Assembly (NCBI RefSeq): GCF_046600735.1
Contig: NZ_JBJMAW010000002.1
Span: forward strand, 372,001 to 436,000
DNA: 64,000 nucleotides
Reading direction: 5' to 3'
Source: Novilysobacter_A longmucuonensis
GTDB taxonomy: Bacteria > Pseudomonadota > Gammaproteobacteria > Xanthomonadales > Xanthomonadaceae
How positions within the stretch are numbered: the stretch's first letter is position 1; every line of letters starts with the position of its first letter. Below, piece by piece: positions 57,581 to 64,000 of the stretch. Under the pieces are notes generated by a model. It was not told the DNA's origin, ran no database searches, and saw only the letters and a program-made list of their open reading frames with translations. The position numbers and the translations under genes are program-made.

Positions 57581-58354
57581 ATGCCGAATACACCCACTGA
57601 CCGCCTTTCCCTGCTGCTCACACTGGCCCTGCTCGTGCTGGCCGGCTGCGCCCACCCGCGCGGCGAGCCTGCCGCGTCGCCACGCTGGGCCGCCACCCGG
57701 CAACTGGTGCTGGTCACCGTACCCGGCTGGGACAGCGCCCAGGGCACCCTGCACCGCTACGAGCGCGACGCGGGTGCATGGCGTGAGCTTGGCTCGTCCA
57801 CACCGGTCACCATCGGCCGCTCTGGCGCCGCCTGGGGCCTGGGCCTGCATGACGCCCAGGCCGATGGCCCGGTCAAGCGCGAAGGCGACGGCCGCGCGCC
57901 GGCCGGGGTGTTCGCGATCGGCCCGGCGTTCGGCTACGCCGCCACCGCCGACACCGCGCTGCGCTACACGCCGATGCAGGCGTCGCACTACTGCATCGAT
58001 GTCAGCGACTCGCCGCTGTACAACCGCATCGTCGATGCGGACGAGGTCGGCGACGGGGCGGTCGAAGGCTCGACCGAACCGATGCGTCGTGACCTGCACG
58101 CCGGCGGCGACCAGCGCTACCGGCTCGGCTTCGTGATCGAGCACAACGCCGTCGCGCAGGCTGGCGCGGGCAGTTGCATCTTCGCGCACCTGTGGAAATC
58201 CCCCGACGCCGCGACCGCCGGCTGCACCGCGATGGACCCCGCGGCTATGGACGCATTGCTGGCGTGGTTGCAGCCGGCGCGGCGGCCGGTCTTCGTGCTG
58301 CTGCCTGAGCATGAATACGATCGCTTGAAGGACGCATGGCATCTGCCCCGGTGA
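57581..58354 (+). CDS. L,D-transpeptidase-like lipoprotein
   Basis: The product is 257 residues. Lipobox LVLAGC with cysteine near residue 22. The YkuD-like core (about 45-230) shows GRSGAAWGLGLH, RAPAGVFAIGPAFGYA, HYCIDVSDSPLYNRI, GFVIEHN and CIFAHLWKSPDAATAGCTAMD, where AGCTAMD holds the catalytic cysteine. It fits proteins annotated as L,D-peptidoglycan transpeptidase or murein L,D-carboxypeptidase in Xanthomonas. The start at 57581 has AGGA at eight to nine bases; 57572 is also in frame. It follows the regulator and likely works on murein tetrapeptides. Confidence 0.83.
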   Translation: MPNTPTDRLSLLLTLALLVLAGCAHPRGEPAASPRWAATRQLVLVTVPGWDSAQGTLHRYERDAGAWRELGSSTPVTIGRSGAAWGLGLHDAQADGPVKREGDGRAPAGVFAIGPAFGYAATADTALRYTPMQASHYCIDVSDSPLYNRIVDADEVGDGAVEGSTEPMRRDLHAGGDQRYRLGFVIEHNAVAQAGAGSCIFAHLWKSPDAATAGCTAMDPAAMDALLAWLQPARRPVFVLLPEHEYDRLKDAWHLPR

Positions 58355-58426
58355 ACACTCTGGTCGCTGCCCGGCGATGTGAGCGAACGAGCGCCCTCGT
58401 GTTCCTTCGAGTCGCCGCGGACACAG

Positions 58427-58449
58427 CAGCCGAGCAAGCTCGGCTCTAC
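58427..58449. repeat. Single palindromic repeat, family C
   Basis: CAGCCGAGCAAGCTCGGCTC ending CTAC, between the transpeptidase-like and the symporter gene. No inverted mate is nearby. Confidence 0.85.
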
Positions 58450-58505
58450 GCATTGCCTGCGCGCTCCTGGCGCCGCTCGACCCAACCTCACCACGAGACC
58501 TGCGC

Positions 58506-59768
58506 ATGTCGATGACCTCCCGTGTCCTGCTCGCCCTGGTCCTGGGCGCCCTGGTCGGCCTCGCCCTGGCATGGGGCGACGCCGCGCTGGCGGTGCGCGT
58601 GGCCGATGCGGTGCAGCCGATCGGCCGGCTGTGGCTCAACGCGCTGCAGATGACGGTGGTGCCGCTGGTGCTGTCGCTGGTGGTGGTGGGGGTAACCACG
58701 GCCAGCGACGCGGCGGCGTCGGGGCGCACCGCGCGCCGCGCGATCGGCGTGTTCGTCGCGCTGCTGGGCATGGCCGCGCTGTTCGCCGCGATCGCCGCAC
58801 CCGGCCTGCTGTCGCTGGTGCCGCACGACCCGGCACTGGCCGCGGCATTGGGCGGTGCGCTGTCCGGATCGCCGTTGGAGCCGGTCGCCGCGGCGGCGCC
58901 AGCCAGCTGGGCCGACTGGGTCACCGGCATCATTCCCAGCAACGCGATCGCCGCCGCCGCGGAGAGCGCGATGCTGCCACTGGTGGTGTTCGCGCTGTTC
59001 TTCGGATTCGCGCTGACCCGGATCGGGGCCGCCCGGCGCACGCTGGTGGTGGAGTTCTTCCAGGGCATCAGCGAGGCGATGATCGTGATCGTGCGCTGGG
59101 TGCTGTGGGCCGCGCCGGTGGGCGTGTTCGCGCTGATCCTCTCGGTCTGCGCGCGCTCGGGACTGAGCATGCTGAGCGCGCTGGGCCTCTACATCGCACT
59201 GCAATGCCTGCTGTACCTGGCGGTGACCGCGGCAATGCTGCTGGTGGCACTGATCTGGGGCGGCGAACCGATCCGGCGTTTCGCCGTGGCCATCGTGCCG
59301 GCCCAGGTAGTCGCCGCGAGCACCCAGTCGTCACTGGCATCGCTGCCGGCCATGCTGGAATCGGCCAATCGCCGGCTCGGGTATTCGCCGCAGGTCACCG
59401 CGCTGGTCTTGCCGATGGCGGTCACGCTGTTTCGCATCACCAGCCCGGTGCAATACATCAGCGCCGCCGCGTTCATCGCCTGGGCCTACGGCATCGAGCT
59501 GGGCGCAGCGCAGTTGGCAGCCGGCGCGGCGCTGGCGGTGGTGGTGAGCCTGGGCTCGGTCGGGCTGCCCGGGCAGGTCAGCTTCATGGCGACCAACCTG
59601 CCGGTCGCGCAGGCGATGGGGCTGCCGGTCGCCCCGCTGGGGCTGCTGCTGGCGGTGGACACCATCCCGGACGTGTTCGCGACCCTGGGCAACGTCACCG
59701 CCGATCTGACCGCGACCAGTGTGGTGGCAAGGCGCATGCCGGCGGCGCCCGCGGCCGATTCACCGTAG
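58506..59768 (+). CDS. Dicarboxylate/amino-acid:cation symporter
   Basis: DAACS-family inner-membrane transporter (GltP/DctA type), 420 residues, about eight helices plus re-entrant loops. PIGRLWLNALQMTVVPLVLSLVV is the first family block. PAQVVAASTQSSLASLP matches the serine-rich loop; DTIPDVFATLGNV matches the substrate/sodium site (DxxxxMxxRTxxNV type, here changed). The family moves Asp, Glu or C4-dicarboxylates with protons or sodium. Beside murein peptide genes, glutamate or a derived peptide is a plausible substrate. TAG stop comes from the following repeat's GTAG. Confidence 0.88.
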   Translation: MSMTSRVLLALVLGALVGLALAWGDAALAVRVADAVQPIGRLWLNALQMTVVPLVLSLVVVGVTTASDAAASGRTARRAIGVFVALLGMAALFAAIAAPGLLSLVPHDPALAAALGGALSGSPLEPVAAAAPASWADWVTGIIPSNAIAAAAESAMLPLVVFALFFGFALTRIGAARRTLVVEFFQGISEAMIVIVRWVLWAAPVGVFALILSVCARSGLSMLSALGLYIALQCLLYLAVTAAMLLVALIWGGEPIRRFAVAIVPAQVVAASTQSSLASLPAMLESANRRLGYSPQVTALVLPMAVTLFRITSPVQYISAAAFIAWAYGIELGAAQLAAGAALAVVVSLGSVGLPGQVSFMATNLPVAQAMGLPVAPLGLLLAVDTIPDVFATLGNVTADLTATSVVARRMPAAPAADSP

Positions 59769-59830
59769 GGCGGGTTTTCAACCCGCCGACCGGCACCGTG
59801 GCACCCACGGCGGGCCAAGACCCGCCCTAC
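59765..59830. repeat. Palindromic repeat pair, family B
   Basis: GTAGGGCGGGTTTTCAACCC faces GGCGGGCCAAGACCCGCCCT ending CTAC. The left GTAG ends the symporter gene. The remaining 59831-60022 has no gene that I can support. Confidence 0.85.
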
Positions 59831-60022
59831 GTCACTGTTCCGGTGATCCGCCACGCTCGGCAAGGCCGCCGTCCACAGCGTGTGCCGAAGGTCACTTGAC
59901 GCTGCCGGGTCCGGCCAGCAGAGTCGATGCGGGTCGATTTTCTTCTCCTCATATCTGTATCTGTGCGTCCGCCGCCGTCGATGGTGGCGATGCGCCGCAG
60001 GCCGTACCGCTGGAGCATCACG

Positions 60023-61654
60023 ATGGATAGACGACAGTTCCTCACGATCAGTAGCGTCGGCTTCGCCGGCCTGATGCTTCCGGCCTGGGGCCGCGTGGTC
60101 GCAGCCGAAGCGCTGCCCGAGCCGCTCGACGTGGCGATGAAGAAGTCGCTGGCCGACACCGCTTTGCAGGCTGCGACGGACGCCGGCGCGACCTATGGCG
60201 ATGCGCGCATCGGCCGCTACCTGCGCCAGTTCGTGATCACCCGCGAGGACAAGGTCCAGAACGTGGTCAACACCGAGTCCACCGGCATCGGCATCCGCGT
60301 GCTCGCGGGCGGCGCCTGGGGCTTTGCCGCGACCAACGACCTCAGTGCCCAGGGCGTGGCCGACGCCGCGCGCCAGGCGACCGCGATTGCCAAGGCCAAC
60401 GCCAAGACCCAGACCGCACCGGTGCAACTGGCCAAGGTGGCCGGGGTCGGCGAGGTGTCGTGGAAGACGCCGATCCGCACCAACGCGATGGAGGTGCCGA
60501 TCAAGCACAAGGCCGACCTGCTGCTGGGGGTCAATGCCGACGCGATGGAAGCCGGCGCCGACTTCGTCAATTCGATGCTGTTCCTGGTCAACGAACAGAA
60601 GTACTTCGCCTCCACCGACGGCTCCTATATCGACCAGGACGTGCACCGCATCTGGGCGCCGATGACGGTCACCGCGATCGACAAGGCCAGCGGCAAGTTC
60701 CGCACCCGCGAAGGGCTTTCCGCGCCGATGGGCATGGGCTTCGAGTACCTCGATGGCGGCGCGTCCGAAAAGGTCGTCTCGCCCAACGGCGTGGTCAACT
60801 ACCGCAGCGCCTACGACATGCGCGAGGACGCGATTGCCGCAGCCAAACAGGCGCGCGAGAAGCTCAAGGCGCCCTCGGTCAAGCCGGGTAAGTACGACCT
60901 GGTGCTGGACCCCTCGCACACCTGGCTGACGATCCACGAATCCATCGGCCACCCCACTGAGCTCGACCGCGTGCTCGGCTTCGAGGCCAATTTCGCCGGC
61001 ACCAGCTTCGTCTCGCTCGACAAGGTCCGCGACCGCTTCCAGTACGGCAGCGAGCAGGTCAACGTGTTCGCCGACAAGACCCAGCCGGGCAGCCTCGGCG
61101 CGGTGGCCTACGACGACGAGGGCGTGGAAACCAAGCGCTGGGACCTGATCCGCGACGGCAAGCTGGTCAACCTGCAGGGCATCCGCGACCAGGTGCACAT
61201 GCTTGGCGAGGACGCTTCGCAGGGCTGCTGCTACGCCGATTCGTGGTCGAGCGTGCAGTTCCAGCGCATGCCCAACGTCTCGCTGGCGCCGGGCAAGACG
61301 CCGCTCGGCGTCGCCGACATGATCAAGGACGTCGAAAAGGGCATCTACATCATCGGCGACGGGTCGTTCTCGATCGACCAGCAGCGCTACAACGCGCAGT
61401 TCGGCGGCCAGTTGTTCTACGAGATCAAGGACGGTCAGATCGCCGGCATGGTCGAGGACGTGGCCTACCAGATCCGGACGCCGGAGTTCTGGAACTCCTG
61501 CGCCGCGGTCTGCGACGAAAGCGACTACCGCCTCGGCGGCTCGTTCTTCGACGGCAAGGGCCAGCCCTCGCAGTCGTCTGCGGTCTCGCACGGCTCGAGC
61601 ACGGCGCGGTTCAACGACGTCAATGTCATCAACACCGCGCGGAACCTGGGTTGA
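60023..61654 (+). CDS. Tat-exported TldD-family metalloprotease, copy 1
   Basis: The product is 543 residues. Twin-arginine leader MDRRQFLTISSVGFAGLML at residues 1-19 (RRQFL), cut near VVAAEA. The TldD fold follows, with ARIGRYLRQFVITRE, ESTGIGIRVLAGGAWGFAATND and the zinc motif HESIGH (305-310: HExxxH), then ASQGCCYADSW and VAYQIRTPEFWNSC. TldD normally works with TldE/PmbA in the cytoplasm, cutting unfolded or modified peptides; export of this copy is unusual. GGAG eight bases before the ATG at 60023. Its stop TGA overlaps the start of copy 2 by one base. Confidence 0.92.
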   Translation: MDRRQFLTISSVGFAGLMLPAWGRVVAAEALPEPLDVAMKKSLADTALQAATDAGATYGDARIGRYLRQFVITREDKVQNVVNTESTGIGIRVLAGGAWGFAATNDLSAQGVADAARQATAIAKANAKTQTAPVQLAKVAGVGEVSWKTPIRTNAMEVPIKHKADLLLGVNADAMEAGADFVNSMLFLVNEQKYFASTDGSYIDQDVHRIWAPMTVTAIDKASGKFRTREGLSAPMGMGFEYLDGGASEKVVSPNGVVNYRSAYDMREDAIAAAKQAREKLKAPSVKPGKYDLVLDPSHTWLTIHESIGHPTELDRVLGFEANFAGTSFVSLDKVRDRFQYGSEQVNVFADKTQPGSLGAVAYDDEGVETKRWDLIRDGKLVNLQGIRDQVHMLGEDASQGCCYADSWSSVQFQRMPNVSLAPGKTPLGVADMIKDVEKGIYIIGDGSFSIDQQRYNAQFGGQLFYEIKDGQIAGMVEDVAYQIRTPEFWNSCAAVCDESDYRLGGSFFDGKGQPSQSSAVSHGSSTARFNDVNVINTARNLG

Positions 61655-63300
61655 TGGCGGAGGGCATCCATCGTCGCGAGTTCCTGAAGGCTTCCGGCGC
61701 CGGGCTCGGCCTGCTGCTGATGCCCGCGTTCGGCCGCGCGATCGCGGCCGAGGAGCTGACCACACGCATCGACGTAGCAGTGAAGAAGCGCCTGGCCGAT
61801 ATAGCTTTGGAAGCGGCCAGGTCCGGCGGCGCGAGCTACTGCGACGTGCGCATCGGCCGCTACCTCCGCCAGTTCATCACCACCCGGGAAGACAAGGTCG
61901 AGAACATCGTCAACACCGAGTCGACCGGCGTCGGCATCCGGGTGCTGGCCAATGGCGCCTGGGGCTTTGCCGCCACCAACGACCTGCGCGGCGACGCGGT
62001 GGCCGAGACCGCGCGCCAGGCGCTGGCGATCGCCAAGGCCAACGCGAAGACCAGCACCGCGCCGGTGCAGCTGGCGCCCGCATCCGGTGTCGGTGAGGTC
62101 GCCTGGGCCACGCCGATCGAGCGCAACGCGATGGCGGTGCCGGTCAAGGACAAGGTCGAGCTGCTGATGGCGACCAATGCCGCGGCGATGGGCGCCGGCG
62201 CCAGCTTCGTCGCCTCGCGGATGTTCCAGGTCAACGAGCAGAAGTATTTCGCCTCCACCGACGGCTCCTACATCGACCAGGACATCCACCGCATCTGGAC
62301 GCCGTTCACCGTCACCGCGATCGACAAGGACAGCGGCAGGTTCCGCACCCGCGACGGGCTGTCCCCGCCGATGGGCATGGGCTACGAGTTCCTCGATGCG
62401 CGCCCGGAGCACCGCTTCGAGCTGCCCGGCGGAGTGGTGATGTATTCGGACTCCTACGACATCGTCGCCGACGCCGCGGCCGCGGCGCGCGATGCCCAGG
62501 CCAAGCTCAAGGCTCCATCGGTCAAGCCCGGCAAGTACGACCTGATGCTCGACCCGAGTCATCTGTTCCTGACCATCCACGAGTCGGTCGGCCACCCGCT
62601 GGAGCTCGACCGCGTGCTCGGCTTCGAAGCCAACTACGCCGGCACCAGCTTCGCCACGCTCGACAAGTGGCGCGCCGGTGATTTCCGCTACGGCAGCGAG
62701 CAGGTCAACATCTTCGCCGACCGCACGCAGCCGCACTCGCTCGGCGCGGTCGGCTTCGATGACGAGGGCATCCCGGGCAAGCGCTGGGACCTGATCAGGG
62801 ACGGCGTGCTGGTCAATTACCAGGCCACCCGCGACCAGGCCCACATCATCGACGAGTCCGCCTCGCAGGGTTGCTCCTACGCCGACTCGTGGTCCAGCGT
62901 GCAGTTCCAGCGCATGCCCAACGTCTCGCTGGCGCCGGGCAAGTCCGAGCTGTCGCCGGCGCAGATGGTCAAGCAGATCGACAACGGCATCTACATCCTG
63001 GGCCGTGGTTCGTACTCGATCGACCAGCAGCGCTACAACGCGCAGTTCGGCGGGCAGCTGTTCTTCGAGGTCAAGGACGGCCAGGTCACCCACATGATCG
63101 AGGACGTCGCCTACCAGATCCGCACCCCGGAGTTCTGGAACGCCTGCAGTGCGGTCTGCGATGAGCGTGACTTCCGCCTCGGCGGCTCGTTCTTCGACGG
63201 CAAGGGCCAGCCCTCGCAGGTCTCTGCGGTCTCGCACGGTTCCAGCACCACACGCTTCGACGGCATCAACGTCATCAACACCGCACGCAGCCTCGGCTGA
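61654..63300 (+). CDS. Tat-exported TldD-family metalloprotease, copy 2
   Basis: The product is 548 residues, a close paralogue of the preceding gene along its whole length. Leader GIHRREFLKASGAGLG (RREFL) gives a second Tat signal. Zinc motif HESVGH (309-314). Shared blocks include MPNVSLAPGK, QQRYNAQFGGQLF and GGSFFDGKGQPSQ. The two differ mainly near residues 260-280 and in the loop around DKWRAGDFRYG. ATG at 61654 overlaps the previous stop (TGATG). Tandem duplication followed by divergence. Confidence 0.92.
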   Translation: MAEGIHRREFLKASGAGLGLLLMPAFGRAIAAEELTTRIDVAVKKRLADIALEAARSGGASYCDVRIGRYLRQFITTREDKVENIVNTESTGVGIRVLANGAWGFAATNDLRGDAVAETARQALAIAKANAKTSTAPVQLAPASGVGEVAWATPIERNAMAVPVKDKVELLMATNAAAMGAGASFVASRMFQVNEQKYFASTDGSYIDQDIHRIWTPFTVTAIDKDSGRFRTRDGLSPPMGMGYEFLDARPEHRFELPGGVVMYSDSYDIVADAAAAARDAQAKLKAPSVKPGKYDLMLDPSHLFLTIHESVGHPLELDRVLGFEANYAGTSFATLDKWRAGDFRYGSEQVNIFADRTQPHSLGAVGFDDEGIPGKRWDLIRDGVLVNYQATRDQAHIIDESASQGCSYADSWSSVQFQRMPNVSLAPGKSELSPAQMVKQIDNGIYILGRGSYSIDQQRYNAQFGGQLFFEVKDGQVTHMIEDVAYQIRTPEFWNACSAVCDERDFRLGGSFFDGKGQPSQVSAVSHGSSTTRFDGINVINTARSLG

Positions 63301-63317
63301 GCGCCAGGAGATTCGAT

Positions 63318-64000
63318 ATGGGTATGTTCACCGAACAGGAAGCCAGGACCATCCTCGACAAGGTCGTCGCGCTGTCGAGCGCCGACGAGTGCACCGCGAC
63401 GCTGCAGGGCGCGGTCGACGGCAACATCCGTTTCGCCCTCAACAACGTCTCCACCAGCGGGCTGGTCAGCAATACCGAGCTTGCGGTGCAGGTGGCGTTC
63501 GGCAAGCGCGTGGGCACCGCGACGATCAACGAGTTCGACGATGCGGCGCTGGCCCGCGTGGTGGGGCGCGCCGAAGAGTTGGCCAAGCTCGCCCCGGAGA
63601 ACCCCGAGTTCGTCCCGGCGATCGGCAAACAGGCCTACCAGCCGAGCCCGACCTTCAACGCCACCACCGCCGCGATCACCCCGGCCTACCGGGCCCAGGT
63701 CGCCGCCGACTCGATCGCGCCGTGCAAGGCCGATGGCCTGGTCGCGGCGGGCTTCCTCGCCGACGGCCAGGGCTTTTTCGCGATGGCCAACAGCAACGGC
63801 AACTTCGCCTACCAGAAGTCCTCGGCAATGGACTACACCTGCACCGTGCGCACCGAGGACGGCCGCGGCTCGGGCTGGGTCGCGCGCAACCTCAGCGACG
63901 TCGGCAAGTTCGATGCCGGCAGCGACATCCGCACCGCGATCCGCAAGGCGCGCGATTCGGCCGACGCCAAGGCGCTGGAACCGGGCAAGTACACGGTGAT
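63318..64000 (+). CDS. TldE/PmbA-like partner, 3' end outside window
   Basis: About 227 codons seen, cut by the window edge. Begins MGMFTEQEARTILDKVV with AGGAG eight bases before the ATG and no signal peptide. NNVSTSGLVSNTELAVQVAFGKRVGTATINEFDD fits the N-terminal half of the TldD/PmbA fold; no zinc motif is in the visible part. Likely the non-catalytic partner of the TldD copies. Without an export signal its meeting with Tat-exported partners is unexplained, unless it rides with one of them through the Tat system. Confidence 0.85.
   Translation, partial: MGMFTEQEARTILDKVVALSSADECTATLQGAVDGNIRFALNNVSTSGLVSNTELAVQVAFGKRVGTATINEFDDAALARVVGRAEELAKLAPENPEFVPAIGKQAYQPSPTFNATTAAITPAYRAQVAADSIAPCKADGLVAAGFLADGQGFFAMANSNGNFAYQKSSAMDYTCTVRTEDGRGSGWVARNLSDVGKFDAGSDIRTAIRKARDSADAKALEPGKYTV

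Overview
The window is a high-GC gammaproteobacterial chromosome segment, most likely from the Lysobacteraceae (Xanthomonadaceae: Lysobacter, Luteimonas or a near relative). The arginine genes show this best: a fused N-acetylglutamate synthase-kinase, an N-acetylornithine carbamoyltransferase (argF') and an N-acetylcitrulline deacetylase (argE') form the acetylated-citrulline route known from Xanthomonas. A FimX-like type IV pilus regulator, a DksA with a long histone-like tail, Tat-exported TldD proteins and many GTAG-headed palindromic repeats fit the same family. The gene content is chromosomal. The only insertion sequence seen is a decayed IS110-family copy.

Layout. 1-4024: hisS (cut by the window edge), tRNA-Pro(CGG), then proB-proA on the minus strand. 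4025-10385: a probable sigma-54 promoter and pgaABCD for poly-N-acetylglucosamine matrix, lying between proB and argH. 10417-17867: argF'-argG-argE'-argB(NAGS-K)-argC-argH, with palindromic or heptamer repeats in almost every gap. 17868-24857: a small conserved periplasmic protein, cysS, sufE, dksA, yidD, pyrC and an M23 endopeptidase. 24859-26130: the broken IS110 element between two copies of one palindromic repeat. 26141-34870: a membrane diguanylate cyclase, folE2, a phytoene synthase-like gene, gph, ubiG, an MTA/SAH-deaminase-like hydrolase, efp and epmB. 35011-44471: a FimX-like regulator, htpX with a heat-shock promoter, gluQ, phbB, phaR, a formylglycine-enzyme-like lipoprotein, rnd and tRNA-Ala(CGC).

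44699-59768 is the most system-like part. One leftward arm has a transglutaminase-like protein, an Oar-type TonB-dependent receptor, an M19 dipeptidase and two serine hydrolases. One rightward arm has an NlpC/P60 endopeptidase, a dipeptide epimerase, a MurR/RpiR regulator, an L,D-transpeptidase-like lipoprotein and a dicarboxylate/amino-acid symporter. The arms diverge from an AT-rich control region with repeated ATTCT boxes. Together they read as a locus for taking up, trimming and using murein (L-Ala-D-Glu type) peptides. The window ends in two tandem Tat-exported TldD paralogues and a TldE/PmbA-like partner (60023-64000, cut).

Across the window at least four palindromic repeat families share a GTAG head, and a second class of heptanucleotide tandem repeats occurs beside or inside genes. 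Five genes take their TAG stop codon from a repeat's GTAG head, and the heptamers have altered the end of argF' and the start of argG. Second-messenger themes recur: a diguanylate cyclase with an inhibitory site, a FimX-like c-di-GMP receptor candidate and the pga matrix genes.
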